Assembly: GCA_023664945.1 (NCBI GenBank)
Contig: JAMPER010000001.1
Location: forward strand, 274,829-308,841
Source of the DNA: Alistipes senegalensis
Lineage (GTDB): Bacteria; Pseudomonadota; Gammaproteobacteria; Burkholderiales; Burkholderiaceae_D
Direction: 5' to 3'
Length of the DNA stretch: 34,013 bases
This document shows positions 14,528 to 23,230 of the stretch, one piece after another. The first letter of the stretch is position 1, and the number at the start of each line of letters is the position of its first letter. The notes beneath the pieces were generated by a model. The model made no database searches and had not been told where the DNA came from. It was given only the letters and a program-made list of their open reading frames with translations. Both the position numbers and the translations under genes were made by a program.

Positions 14528-16345
14528 ATGTGCGGTATTGTGGGCGCGCTGGCGGCGCGCAATGTTACGCCGGTGATGATTGAGGGGTTAAAGCGCCTGG
14601 AATACAGGGGGTATGATTCCTGCGGCATTGCGTTGTTTTCAGACGGGCGTTTGCGCCGCACGCGAAGTACGGCGCGGGTGGCGGATCTGGAAAGGCAGGT
14701 GGCTTCTTTTGATTTGTCGGGGTTTATGGGCATTGCCCATACGCGCTGGGCAACGCACGGGGCGCCGACCACGGTGAATGCGCACCCGCATATTTCCCGC
14801 GATCGTATCGCGCTGGTGCATAACGGGATTATCGAGAATTATCTGGATTTCCGGGAGGAGCTGCTGGCGAAAGGGTATGAGTTTGCCAGCCAGACGGATA
14901 CGGAGGTGATGGCGCACCTGATTGATTCGCTTTACGAGGGCGATTTGCTGGCGGCGGTGCAGCAGGCGGTCAACCGGCTGACGGGGGCGTTTGCCATTGC
15001 GGTTATCTGCCGGGACGAGCCATTGCGGATGGTAGGGGCGAGAAAGGGTGCGCCGCTGGTGGTGGGCGTGGGAGACGGGGAATGTTTCCTGGCTTCGGAT
15101 GCGCTGGCCCTGGCCGGGACGACAGACCGCATTATTTACCTTGAAGACGGGGATGTGGCGGATGTGCACCGGGATTATTGCCGGGTGTATGACGGGAAAG
15201 GCAACCTGGCGGAGCGGGAGACAAGGCGTGTTCAGGCGCATACGACAGCGGCGGAGCTGGGGCCTTACCGGCACTATATGCAAAAGGAGATTTTCGAGCA
15301 GCCGCAGGCGCTGGCTGATACGCTTCAGGGCATAGAGGAATTTGTGCCCCGCCTGTTCGGGGAAAAGGCCGAAGGTGTGCTGGGACAGGTGGAATCTATT
15401 CTGATTCTGGCTTGCGGCACCAGTTATTATGCGGGGCTGACGGCGCGCTACTGGCTGGAGGCGATAGCCGGGGTGCCGGTGAATGTGGAAATTGCCAGCG
15501 AATACCGTTACCGTGCCAGTGTGCCGGATCCGAAAACGCTGGTGCTGGTGATTTCGCAAAGCGGCGAAACAGCGGATACGCTGGCGGCGCTCCGCCATGC
15601 GAAGGCGCTGGGCATGACGCATACGCTTACGATTTGCAATGTGGCAACAAGTGCAATGGTGCGGGAATGCGAGCTGGCTTATATTACGCGGGCCGGGATA
15701 GAGATTGGCGTGGCTTCCACAAAGTCGTTTACCACACAGCTGGCGGCGCTTTTTTTGCTGACGCTGGTGCTGGCCCGGCTGCGCGGTCGCCTGGGCAGCG
15801 AGGAAGAGGCGGCTTATTTGCGCCAGCTGCGCCATTTGCCATCGGCAATTTCTGCCGTGCTGGCGCTGGAGCCGCAGATTATGTCGTGGGCAGAAACGTT
15901 TTCGCGCTATGAACACGCGCTTTTCCTGGGGCGGGGCCTGCATTATCCAATTGCGCTGGAGGGGGCGCTCAAGCTGAAGGAAATTTCCTATATCCATGCC
16001 GAGGCTTACCCGGCGGGCGAGTTGAAGCACGGTCCGCTGGCGCTGGTAACGGAGCAGATGCCGGTGGTGACGGTGGCGCCGGAGGATGATTTGCTGGACA
16101 AGCTGAAATCCAATATGCAGGAAGTCCGGGCGCGGGGAGGGCAGCTTTTTGTTTTTGCGGATTCGGGCACGCGGATACTTTCCGAGCCGGGTATTCATGT
16201 GATTCGCCTGCCGGAAAATTACGGGGAGCTTTCGCCGCTGTTGCATGTGGCGGCGCTTCAGCTCCTGGCTTACCATGCGGCGCTGGTGCGCGGCACAGAT
16301 GTGGACAAGCCCAGGAATCTGGCCAAATCGGTTACGGTGGAGTAG
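14528..16345 (+). CDS. glmS: Glutamine--fructose-6-phosphate aminotransferase (isomerising)
   Basis: GlmS makes glucosamine-6-phosphate from fructose-6-phosphate and glutamine, the first step toward UDP-GlcNAc for peptidoglycan and LPS. The 605-residue protein starts MCGIVGAL, with the N-terminal nucleophile Cys exposed after Met removal. It has the glutaminase motifs [19 protein letters not shown]-like (AHTRWATHG), HNGIIENY and SQTDTEV. Two SIS sugar-isomerase domains follow ([54 protein letters not shown]). The C-terminus [13 protein letters not shown] supplies the catalytic Lys. The start at 14528 has GGGGGA about ten bases upstream. No glmS ribozyme is expected in this group and none was seen. 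glmU, a frequent neighbour, is not in the window. The next gene follows 11 bp later. Confidence 0.98.
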   Translation: MCGIVGALAARNVTPVMIEGLKRLEYRGYDSCGIALFSDGRLRRTRSTARVADLERQVASFDLSGFMGIAHTRWATHGAPTTVNAHPHISRDRIALVHNGIIENYLDFREELLAKGYEFASQTDTEVMAHLIDSLYEGDLLAAVQQAVNRLTGAFAIAVICRDEPLRMVGARKGAPLVVGVGDGECFLASDALALAGTTDRIIYLEDGDVADVHRDYCRVYDGKGNLAERETRRVQAHTTAAELGPYRHYMQKEIFEQPQALADTLQGIEEFVPRLFGEKAEGVLGQVESILILACGTSYYAGLTARYWLEAIAGVPVNVEIASEYRYRASVPDPKTLVLVISQSGETADTLAALRHAKALGMTHTLTICNVATSAMVRECELAYITRAGIEIGVASTKSFTTQLAALFLLTLVLARLRGRLGSEEEAAYLRQLRHLPSAISAVLALEPQIMSWAETFSRYEHALFLGRGLHYPIALEGALKLKEISYIHAEAYPAGELKHGPLALVTEQMPVVTVAPEDDLLDKLKSNMQEVRARGGQLFVFADSGTRILSEPGIHVIRLPENYGELSPLLHVAALQLLAYHAALVRGTDVDKPRNLAKSVTVE

Positions 16346-16356
16346 GGAGAAAAGGG

Positions 16357-16629
16357 ATGAATGTGGAGGCATTCTGGGCGTTTGTAAACAAAAAGCCGGT
16401 GCGCCTTGTGCTGGCGGTGCTTTGCACGGTGTTTATGATGGAAGGCATCTACCGGGTTCAGATTGCGCAGACAGATACGGAGATGTTTCGCGGCGCCGGG
16501 GAAATTGTGTTGTGGGGAAGCTGGACGCTGGCCAATATTTTGCGGGCTTACGGCCATGTGGCGCGCAAGCTGAATATTGCGATCAATACCGGGCTGGCGA
16601 TGGTGTTGGTGAGCCTGTTCATGAAGTGA
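16357..16629 (+). CDS. Small membrane protein of unknown function
   Basis: A 90-residue protein. Two hydrophobic segments, about residues 15-32 (VRLVLAVLCTVFMMEGIY) and 74-88 (INTGLAMVLVSLFM), suggest two membrane spans around a central soluble part with FRGAGEIVLWGSWTLANIL, which may itself be a partly buried helix. GGGAGAAAAGGG lies directly before the ATG. It starts 11 bp after glmS and is likely in its operon. I do not recognise a named family. Confidence 0.7.
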   Translation: MNVEAFWAFVNKKPVRLVLAVLCTVFMMEGIYRVQIAQTDTEMFRGAGEIVLWGSWTLANILRAYGHVARKLNIAINTGLAMVLVSLFMK

Positions 16630-16662
16630 TGCGCTGAGCCGGGAAGGGCGGGAGACAGCCTG

Positions 16663-17277
16663 ATGGATGAGAAAGCAAGAGAAGAGGTTATCGGCTATAC
16701 GATCAAAAACAGCCGTTACCTGAATGTGACGAACCGGTGCAGCCTGCGCTGCCGGTTTTGCCCCAAGTTCAACAGTGGCTGGGAGGTGAGCGAATACAAT
16801 ATGCGGTTGCACCGTGAGCCCTCGGCAGATGAGCTGGTTGCGGCGGCAGGCGATCCTGCCGGTTATGACGAGGTTGTTTTCTGCGGCATGGGCGAGGCAA
16901 CGATGCGCCTGGATGTGTTGCTTGAGGCGGCAAGGCGGCTCAGGGAAAAAGGCGCAAGGCTAAGGCTCAATACGAGCGGGGTGGCCAATATTGAGCATGG
17001 GCGCGATGTGGCCCCGGAGCTGGCGCGGTATATCCAGTCTGTTTCTGTTTCGCTCAATGCGCAAAATGAAGAGGTGTACAACCGGCATTGCCAGCCGAAG
17101 CGGCCGGGTACCTATGCCTCGGTTTTGGGGTTTATCCGGAGCGCAAAGGCCGCCGGTGCGGATGTGACGGTAACGGCGGTTGACGGGCTGCCGGGGGTGG
17201 ATATTGCCGCGTGCGCAGCGATAGCGGCAGAAATGGGCGTGAAGTTTCGCCGCCGGGTGCTTGACGAGCTGGTTTAG
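16663..17277 (+). CDS. Radical SAM protein (TatD-associated type)
   Basis: A short, 204-residue radical SAM protein. The iron-sulfur cluster motif CSLRCRFC (Cys26, Cys30, Cys33) follows the typical RYLNVTNR strand. A CGMGEATMR motif fits the glycine-rich SAM-binding region, with later strands LRLNTSG, VSVSLNAQNEE and VTVTAVDG. The length and the GYTIKNSRYLNVTNRC opening resemble the TatD-associated radical SAM family, in which a small rSAM protein accompanies the TatD nuclease; no tatD is seen here. The reaction is unknown. It lies 33 bp after the small membrane protein on the same strand and converges on the secreted-protein gene, with a terminator between. Confidence 0.85.
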   Translation: MDEKAREEVIGYTIKNSRYLNVTNRCSLRCRFCPKFNSGWEVSEYNMRLHREPSADELVAAAGDPAGYDEVVFCGMGEATMRLDVLLEAARRLREKGARLRLNTSGVANIEHGRDVAPELARYIQSVSVSLNAQNEEVYNRHCQPKRPGTYASVLGFIRSAKAAGADVTVTAVDGLPGVDIAACAAIAAEMGVKFRRRVLDELV

Positions 17278-17278
17278 A

Positions 17279-17319
17279 AAAAGAAAAAGCCGGGCAGCTT
17301 TCTTTGCAGCCTGCCCGGC
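17279..17319 (-). terminator. Terminator between convergent genes (best read on minus strand)
   Basis: GCCGGGCAG (17289-17297) pairs perfectly with CTGCCCGGC (17311-17319). On the minus strand the stem is followed by a T-rich tract (TTTTTCTTTTT), ending transcription of the gene at 17337-17642. It may also stop readthrough from the radical SAM gene. Confidence 0.85.
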
Positions 17320-17336
17320 CCTGATTCCGGCTGCCG

Positions 17337-17642
17337 CTACATATTGACCTGAATGGTTTCAATGACGGCCGGTGCATACAGGATACCGCCGCCATTGACG
17401 GAACCCTGGATGGGGCCGTCCATGATTTGCTGTTCGCACAGGCTGCGTTGTTCGCCGTTAAAGCGCTGGCAGCGGGCAAGCAGGTTTCGGGTATAGTCCG
17501 GCGCGGCGGTTCGGGTTTTTTCATATTGTGCCGGCGTTGCCCGGCCGGTATTGGCGGCAGAGGCTGTGCCGGCCAGAAGGCTGGCCAGGCCAAGCGCAAT
17601 GACGCCTGCAACAAGCAGTTTGCGGGATAATTTTCGGGACAT
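17337..17642 (-). CDS. Small secreted protein of unknown function
   Basis: A 101-residue protein starting at ATG 17642, preceded by GGAG on the minus strand. A signal peptide of about 29 residues (basic MSRKLSRK, hydrophobic LLVAGVIALGLASLLAG, cut after ASA) indicates export to the periplasm. The mature part has two Cys in RCQRFNGEQRSLCEQQI and ends with GSVNGGGILYAPAVIETIQV. Small Burkholderiales proteins with a similar RC...C...GSVxGGGI pattern exist, but their role is unknown. The two Cys could form a disulfide bond. It is transcribed alone and ends in its own terminator. Confidence 0.82.
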   Translation of the reverse strand: MSRKLSRKLLVAGVIALGLASLLAGTASAANTGRATPAQYEKTRTAAPDYTRNLLARCQRFNGEQRSLCEQQIMDGPIQGSVNGGGILYAPAVIETIQVNM

Positions 17643-17824
17643 CGTATTCTCCTTTGGCAAGAAGGTGTTCGGGATAGAACGAAGAGATATTGTGCTCCTT
17701 GTGTATCCGGTCCGGTTTGTGCCGGCGCAAACAATGGGTTGCGGCAGATAAAAAATTGCCGGGCAGGGATGAGGGCGGCGGTGTATCGTATAATGCCTGC
17801 CAGTTATTTTTCCATTGGACAGCC

Positions 17825-18826
17825 ATGAGCCAGCCGGCATTGCCTGAACCTGTTGCAAATCCGTTTGACGCCCTGCCTGCCGCTGTTAGGGAGGATATGG
17901 CGGTGCTGGACGGCCTGATTCGCGAACAGCTCTGTTCGGATGCCGCCCTGATCGGGCAGGTGGGCGAGCATATTATCAATGCGGGCGGGAAACGCATCCG
18001 TCCTCTTCTGGTGATGCTGACAGCACGCGCACTGGGTTACAGCGGGCAGCGGCATCATATTCTGGCGGCGGTGGTAGAGCTGATCCATACGGCTTCGCTT
18101 TTGCATGATGATGTGGTGGATGAATCTGCCTTGCGCCGCGGCGTGCCCAGCGCCAATGCCCGTTTTGGCAATGCGGCGTCGGTGCTGGTGGGCGATTTTA
18201 TGCATACCCGCGCGTTCAGGATGATGCTTTCTGCCGGGGACTGGCAGGTGATGGAAATTCTGGCGGAGACGACCAATACGATTGCGGAGGGCGAGGTCAT
18301 GCAGCTGATGCAGGCGGGCTGTGCCGGAGTGGATGAAGCCGCCTATTTCCGGATTATTTATGCCAAGACAGCCAGGTTGTTTGAGACGGCGGCTTTGCTG
18401 GGGGCAGTGGCCGCGCTTGCCCCGGAGCCGTTGCGCCGGGCGGCGGCATCTTGCGGGCGTGCTTTGGGCCTGGCTTTCCAGCTGGCGGATGATGCGCTGG
18501 ATTATGCCGGCGAGGCGGTTTCGCTGGGCAAGGAAACCGGCAATGATTTGCGCGAGGGGAAAATGACGCTGCCGCTGATTTATCTGGCGCGGCACGGTAC
18601 GGATACGCAAAAAAAACAGGTGCGCGAGTATATCGGAGAGGGTGAAAAAGCGCATTTTGGCGCGATTATGCGCGCGGTGCGCGAAAGCGGTTCGCTGGCT
18701 TATACAGCCTTGCAGGCGGAAAGCGAGGCAAAAAAGGCGCAGGAAGCGCTGAAAGCCTTTCCCGGCTCGCCCTGCCGGGACTGTCTGGAGGCATTGTGCC
18801 GGTTTGCTGCCGGACGCCAATATTGA
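17825..18826 (+). CDS. ispB: Polyprenyl diphosphate synthase (octaprenyl diphosphate synthase type)
   Basis: IspB elongates farnesyl diphosphate with isopentenyl diphosphate to make the side chain of ubiquinone or menaquinone. The 333-residue protein has GGKRIRPLLVML, the first aspartate-rich motif LLHDDVVD, GDFMHTRAF, and the second aspartate-rich motif FQLADDALDY followed by GKETGNDLREGKMTLPLIY. All catalytic motifs are intact. The start is ATG 17825 (MSQPALPEP); the open frame extends upstream but without family similarity. rplU/rpmA, often adjacent in proteobacteria, are not here. About 140 bp separate it from the decarboxylase gene, and no terminator is evident between them. Confidence 0.95.
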   Translation: MSQPALPEPVANPFDALPAAVREDMAVLDGLIREQLCSDAALIGQVGEHIINAGGKRIRPLLVMLTARALGYSGQRHHILAAVVELIHTASLLHDDVVDESALRRGVPSANARFGNAASVLVGDFMHTRAFRMMLSAGDWQVMEILAETTNTIAEGEVMQLMQAGCAGVDEAAYFRIIYAKTARLFETAALLGAVAALAPEPLRRAAASCGRALGLAFQLADDALDYAGEAVSLGKETGNDLREGKMTLPLIYLARHGTDTQKKQVREYIGEGEKAHFGAIMRAVRESGSLAYTALQAESEAKKAQEALKAFPGSPCRDCLEALCRFAAGRQY

Positions 18827-18872
18827 AGGCAGCGTGCTTTTTTTGGTTTTCACATGCCGAAAATGGGGCAAT

Positions 18873-18915
18873 TTGACCTAGGTCAATAGGACTTTTGCAG
18901 TTTATAACGCATACT
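18873..18915 (+). promoter_or_regulatory. FNR/CRP-family box and -10 element of the oxalyl-CoA decarboxylase promoter
   Basis: TTGACCTAGGTCAA (18873-18886) is a perfect 14-bp palindrome of the TTGAC-N4-GTCAA type bound by FNR/DNR-class regulators. CATACT (18910-18915) begins 30.5 bp after the centre of the box, placing the box at about -41.5, the class II activation position. TATAAC at 18903-18908 is an alternative -10. Similar arrangements precede the oxlT homologue and the CoA-transferase gene. Confidence 0.72.
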
Positions 18916-18966
18916 CAAAAAGCACTCTGCACTTTATCAAACATACAACCGAAAAGGGGAACCCTT

Positions 18967-20673
18967 ATGAGTAACGAGACAGAAGTAGAGTTGGTTGATG
19001 CCTTTTACATGCTGATCGAAACGCTGAAGAACAACGGTATCAAGAATATCTACGGTATTCCTGGTATTCCGATTACGGCGCTTACCCGTTCATGGCAAGC
19101 TGAAGGCGGAAAATATTTTGGCTTCCGTCATGAAACCAATGCCGCTATGGCCGCCGGTGTTTCCGGTTATCTGACCGGTGTACCGGGCGTCTGCATGACC
19201 ACCCCGGCTCCTGGCTTCCTGAACGGTCTGGCTGGCGCAGCCAATGCAACCACCAACGGCTGGCCGATGATTCTGTTGAGCGGTGCAGCAAACCGCCGCA
19301 ATACGGACCTGCAACAAGGCGCTTTCGAAGAAATGGATCAGGTTAACGCTGCACGTCCGCACGTTAAAGCTGCTTACAGCATTAACCACATCGAAGATAT
19401 TCCGATCGCGATTACCCGTGCTGTCCGCACCGCTGTTTCCGGCCGTCCGGGCGCTGTTTATGTCAACCTTTCCCACGAAATGCTGACCGGCTCCCTGTCG
19501 GCAGACAAGGCAAAAGAACTGCTGTTCAAACCGGTTGACGTTACACCGAAGCAACTGCCTGACCCGGCTGCTGTTACCCGTGCTGTTGAAATGCTCAAGA
19601 GCGCCAAGAAACCGCTGGTTCTGCTGGGTAAAGGCGCTGCCTACGCTCAAGCTGACGCCGACATCAAGGCTCTGATTGAAGAAACCGGTATGCCGTTCCT
19701 GCCGATGTCCATGGCTAAAGGCCTTCTGCCTGACAACCATGCACAAAACGCTGGCGCTGTTCGTTCCTTCGTTCTGCCGGAAGCCGATGTTGTTCTCGTT
19801 GTTGGCGCACGTCTGAACTGGCTCCTGGGTAACGGTAAAGGCCGCACCTGGGGCAACCAGCTCAAGAAATTCATCCAGATCGATATCCTGCCGCAGGAAA
19901 TCGACAGCAACGTACCGATCGCAGCACCGCTGGTCGGCGACATCGGTTCCTGTATCGCTGCCCTGCGCAATGGCCTGAAAGGCATGAAAGCTGATGCAGC
20001 ATGGATGAAAGATATCCAGGGACGCGTTGCTGCAAGCCGTGAAAAACTGGCAGGCAAGCTCGCTGTACCGATGGGCGCAAACGGCATGAACTACCAAAAT
20101 TCCGTTGGCGCTATCCGCAACGTCCTGGCCAAATATCCGGAAACCATCCTGGTTAACGAAGGCGCAAACGCTCTGGACAACACCCGTATGATTGTTGACC
20201 AATACCTGCCGCGCAAACGCGTTGACTCCGGTACATGGGGTATCATGGGTATCGGTATGGGCGCTTGTATCGGTGCTGCTGTTTCGACCGGCCAATCCGT
20301 TGTTGCAGTTGAAGGCGACAGTGCTTTCGGCTTCAGCGGCATGGACCTCGAAACCATCGTTCGTTACAAACTGCCGGTATGCGTTTGCATCATGAACAAC
20401 GGCGGTATCTACAAGGGTAACGAAGCCAACGCCGGCGGCTATGATGATCCGTCTCCGACGAGCTTCACGCCTGGCATCCGTTACGACAAGATGATTGAAG
20501 CTTTCGGCGGCAAGGGCTACAACGCTACCACACCGGCAGAAGTTGAAGCTGCTCTGGAAGAAGCCATCAAGTCCAAGCAACCGTGCCTGATCAATGTTGT
20601 TCTGGATCCGGACGCTGGTGTTGAATCTGGCCGTATTTCCAATCTGAACATCGAACGGAAGAAAAAAGCCTAA
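18967..20673 (+). CDS. oxc: Oxalyl-CoA decarboxylase homologue (ThDP enzyme)
   Basis: Oxc decarboxylates oxalyl-CoA to formyl-CoA and CO2 in the cytoplasm, the energy-yielding step of oxalate fermentation. The 568-residue protein has the same length as the characterised O. formigenes enzyme and the same three-domain ThDP layout. Visible residues: Glu56 in FRHE (cofactor activation), [11 protein letters not shown]-type ThDP/Mg motif ([16 protein letters not shown]), [11 protein letters not shown], and the closing loop PDAGVESGR. At residue 120 it has Phe (QQGAFEE), where, as I recall it, the O. formigenes enzyme has catalytic-site Tyr120 (GDYEE); 2-hydroxyacyl-CoA lyases also have Phe there. 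The insert after GNEA also differs. Codon use is strongly biased, as in highly expressed genes. AGGGGA precedes the ATG at 18967. It is probably a true Oxc or a close paralogue; a related 2-hydroxyacyl-CoA lyase activity cannot be excluded. Confidence 0.9.
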   Translation: MSNETEVELVDAFYMLIETLKNNGIKNIYGIPGIPITALTRSWQAEGGKYFGFRHETNAAMAAGVSGYLTGVPGVCMTTPAPGFLNGLAGAANATTNGWPMILLSGAANRRNTDLQQGAFEEMDQVNAARPHVKAAYSINHIEDIPIAITRAVRTAVSGRPGAVYVNLSHEMLTGSLSADKAKELLFKPVDVTPKQLPDPAAVTRAVEMLKSAKKPLVLLGKGAAYAQADADIKALIEETGMPFLPMSMAKGLLPDNHAQNAGAVRSFVLPEADVVLVVGARLNWLLGNGKGRTWGNQLKKFIQIDILPQEIDSNVPIAAPLVGDIGSCIAALRNGLKGMKADAAWMKDIQGRVAASREKLAGKLAVPMGANGMNYQNSVGAIRNVLAKYPETILVNEGANALDNTRMIVDQYLPRKRVDSGTWGIMGIGMGACIGAAVSTGQSVVAVEGDSAFGFSGMDLETIVRYKLPVCVCIMNNGGIYKGNEANAGGYDDPSPTSFTPGIRYDKMIEAFGGKGYNATTPAEVEAALEEAIKSKQPCLINVVLDPDAGVESGRISNLNIERKKKA

Positions 20674-20727
20674 TAACTGAAAAGCATTATCCGGCTTTGC
20701 CGGAACGCTTGAAGGTTTAAAGCATGC

Positions 20728-20760
20728 GCCTCCCGGACTTTTTGTCCGGGAGGCTTTTTT
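20728..20760 (+). terminator. Rho-independent terminator after oxc
   Basis: Perfect 11-bp stem GCCTCCCGGAC / GTCCGGGAGGC (20728-20738 and 20744-20754), loop of five T, then a T tract. A small hairpin CCGGC-TTT-GCCGG (20691-20703) lies between it and the stop codon. Confidence 0.95.
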
Positions 20761-21791
20761 TATGCCGTTTTTTTATTGTTCGGATAGCGGGATTGAAAGT
20801 GTGCAGGGCTTTCCGCTTGGGGAGACCAGGGGGAAGAAGCAAGCCTGCTATTCGGGGTGGAAGATTGGGTAGCCATCTTTTTGCTGTATTTTTTCCCGTA
20901 TGAAAGGAGAAGGACAGCTTTTGAACCCGGGAGAGATAAACAAAAGCAAAATGCGCGATAAATGGCGGGAAGAAACGGGAAAGGCGACGCAAAATGAAAC
21001 AGGTTTACAAAAGCCTTGCCGCCAGTACAAAGTAACATTTGCCTTAAACAGCCATCATCGGCTATCCGAAAGTCATGCTGTTATGATTCAACTCCGCTAT
21101 ATCAGGGGGATAAAGATAGGGCGGACTTGCCTGACGGCCAGTTTGTATTCTTTTGCCAGGCGGGCAACGGTCATTCCGCTGTTGTTTTGTTCAATTATTT
21201 TGTTGTTTGTGCATTGTCCTCATGGCATCTGCACAGCGCGGCATATCCACGGTTTCGCCCTTGTCGCCGGATAAACTGAAGCGTGGTTTCCCTGCCCATT
21301 TCAGAAGATAACCGTTGCACTATGCAGGCACTGGAAAATGCTGCCCATTGGGAGCGCGGCCGTATGGTCGTTTTTCTATGCACGGTGAAATGGGGTATTG
21401 CAGGCAGGCATGAAATGGTGAGTCAATTATCGCAATGCTTTTTATATCGCATCATGCGTTTTGCCATCAGTAAGATTTGGTCGCAATAGAGGATAAGAGT
21501 GCTGCTCTCTGTTTGGTTCTCTTGATGTCTTGGCTTGCTGTACGGTGAGCCGGTTTTTGATGGCTGCCGGTGATGGCGCCAGGCAGATGCCGGTAATGGA
21601 GTTTTTTTTCTTTGTGTCGCTTGTTTGAGAGGAGGAATGGTGCGCAGGTGTATTTTCAGCGTTTTTTGCTTTTGTCCTTTGGCGGGGTAAGCGGGAAAAA
21701 TGCGGCAAGATTGGCCGGGGATGACAGGTTGGCAGTTATTGGCTTCGGCTTTTCCTGCCGGTGGCAAGGGGCGGGCGACTCTTTTTTGTTG
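20761..21791. other. Gene-free region of about 1 kb with decayed coding traces
   Basis: No intact gene is supported. Around 21110-21220 the minus strand reads a helix-turn-helix-like stretch (MTVARLAKEYKLAVRQV), with neighbouring frames broken, suggesting a dead DNA-binding gene. 21314-21533 is one copy of a repeat found inverted at 32186-32402. The remainder shows no promoter, RNA or coding signal that I can support. Confidence 0.5.
21314..21533 (-). repeat. 220-bp dispersed repeat, copy A
   Basis: Read on the minus strand, this segment aligns with 32186-32402 on the plus strand. The longest shared blocks are TTGCGATAATTGACTCACC and ATTTCACCGTGCATAGAAA, with further matches at both ends (CCAAGACA and GTGCAAC). 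Short indels separate the blocks. The copies are inverted relative to each other. The nature of the element is unknown; no transposase is recognisable. Confidence 0.75.
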
Positions 21792-22460
21792 TCAGGTTTT
21801 TGCCAGGTGGTAACTTTCATCAATGCGGGCGGCGATTTCGGGCCAATCAATGGCACTTTCCAGGCAGAGCGTTATCCAGTGCTTTTTGTTCATGTGCCAG
21901 GCGGGAAAATATTTCTTTCCGTCAACGAGCTGCTTGATTGTTTCCGGTGGCACTTTAAGATTGAGGATTTCTGTTTTTTCATTGCCTGTCTGGCCAATTT
22001 TGCTTTTTTCCACTCTTAACAGGACAGCGTACCATTTCCTGTTGTCTGTACGGCGAATGACGGCGTTTTCAGGAAATTTTTGCCAGAGGTATTCAGGCTG
22101 GTTTTGGTATTGCTCGTTTATATACTGAAGGACTCTAGCTGCATTTTCACTCCGGAATATTTTCTTTTCAAAGCATTTTTCGGCAATGGTTTGCAGGACG
22201 GCAAGGTAGCCGGCGCGCACGTTCCCGACGAAGCTGCCGGTGGCCTGTTGCGAAAGGTGCAGGGTGTATTCTTCTTTTGTATCGGGATCGATTACCCGTG
22301 TGCGAACCTGGCCGTTTGGGGTGATAAGCACAACCAGGGTGAATGGGTTATCTGCGATAGGGCAGGAGTAAATATAGGTTTCTTTTTTGCGGATAAAACC
22401 AAAACCGGCAAGTTTTTCAAAAAGCGGTATTTTGTTGTTGAAGAGGTCGTCGGCAAGCAT
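21792..22460 (-). CDS. YjbR/MmcQ-like (DUF419) domain protein
   Basis: A 222-residue cytoplasmic protein. The C-terminal ~110 residues (EYLWQKFPENAVIRRTDNRKWYAVLLRV, described as YLWQKFPENAVIRR then KWYAVLLRV, ...LNLKVPPETIKQL, FPAWHMNKKHWITLCL) are a YjbR domain, a small fold resembling CyaY. YjbR proteins are often only ~120 residues; here an extra N-terminal domain of ~105 residues (LADDLFNNKIPLFEKLAGFG, YSCPIADNPFTLVVLI) precedes it, as in a subgroup of longer members. Function is unknown; a DNA-binding role has been suggested for some. It is divergent from the small zinc-ribbon gene. Confidence 0.82.
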   Translation of the reverse strand: MLADDLFNNKIPLFEKLAGFGFIRKKETYIYSCPIADNPFTLVVLITPNGQVRTRVIDPDTKEEYTLHLSQQATGSFVGNVRAGYLAVLQTIAEKCFEKKIFRSENAARVLQYINEQYQNQPEYLWQKFPENAVIRRTDNRKWYAVLLRVEKSKIGQTGNEKTEILNLKVPPETIKQLVDGKKYFPAWHMNKKHWITLCLESAIDWPEIAARIDESYHLAKT

Positions 22461-22576
22461 GGCTGGGGTATGGGCAGGAAAGGGGCGTGCGGGTTGCTTT
22501 GGCAGGTATTATTCAGTAAAAGGGATATCGGGGTTGGCGTGATATGATGCAGTTTCCCGATATTGGAAGGAAAAAA

Positions 22577-22891
22577 ATGACAAGCGAAACATGCAAATGC
22601 CCTGTGTGCAACGCGCCCGCAGCATTGAATGACGAGAGGTTTCAGTGCGGCGGCTGTAAAATGACTTTACCGGTTGACGATTATAACAAGTTGCGTGACA
22701 GGCTTGCCGATACTGCCCGGCTTGATGCCATGGTCTCCAACCAGTGGCGGATTGCCCAGCGGATCCGGGAGGGGAATACGGATTATTTGGTGAATGGATG
22801 GCAGAGCCAATATAGCAATTGGCACAGCGATTACCGGGCTGCCCTCAACGAAGCCATGAAGATAATGGGCATCAAGGTTGGGGACGAATAG
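22577..22891 (+). CDS. Small zinc-ribbon protein of unknown function
   Basis: A 104-residue protein with an N-terminal zinc ribbon: CKCPVC near residue 8 and CGGC about 20 residues later. A helical region follows (NKLRDRLADTARLDAMVSNQ) and a Trp-rich end (NGWQSQYSNWHSDYRAALNE). GGAAGG at 22565-22570 supports ATG 22577; the frame is open 11 codons further upstream, but that part would overlap the Shine-Dalgarno. It stands alone between the YjbR-like gene and the hydrolases. I do not recognise the family. Confidence 0.72.
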   Translation: MTSETCKCPVCNAPAALNDERFQCGGCKMTLPVDDYNKLRDRLADTARLDAMVSNQWRIAQRIREGNTDYLVNGWQSQYSNWHSDYRAALNEAMKIMGIKVGDE

Positions 22892-23179
22892 GCCGGGCCG
22901 GTGGATTGAACTTGCCTGCCATTTTATGGCCTTGCCGGGACTGGGGCTTGCGGCAGCAGTTCTGGCCTGGGCGGCAGGGTGATATGTTTCCCGGTTTTTG
23001 CAGTTCGGTAAAAGGTGTTTGCCGCAGATGTTGGAAAGGCTGTTTTTTGCAGGCTGTCCGGGGACGCGTTTAGGGGACAATGTCGCTTATCTGAAAACCA
23101 AATCCGCTGTACGGTAGCGTATGGCGGTATCCGGCAGGGCAGGGGATGCTGTTTGTTCTGCCGGTATGGTGACGGGCAT
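22892..23179. other. Intergenic, nothing recognised
   Basis: About 290 bp between convergent genes. No gene, RNA or regulatory element is supported. Confidence 0.5.
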
Positions 23180-23180
23180 A

Positions 23181-23209
23181 AAAAAACCGGAAGAGGGTTG
23201 CTCTTCCGG
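23181..23209 (-). terminator. Rho-independent terminator of the hydrolase gene pair
   Basis: CCGGAAGAG (23187-23195) pairs with CTCTTCCGG (23201-23209) around GGTTG. On the minus strand the stem is followed by a T tract (A tract on plus, 23181-23186). Confidence 0.92.
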
Positions 23210-23230
23210 CCGGATGAACAACTGGCGGTA

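Noticed and set aside
14639-16372. A 577-codon open frame antisense to glmS
   Set aside because: The composition is His/Arg/Gln-rich as expected for an antisense shadow of GC-rich coding sequence; there are no domains and glmS is certain.
19090-20580. A 496-codon open frame antisense to the oxc homologue
   Set aside because: It is the mirror of a highly codon-biased gene, which suppresses stop codons on the other strand. It has no ribosome site and no family motifs.
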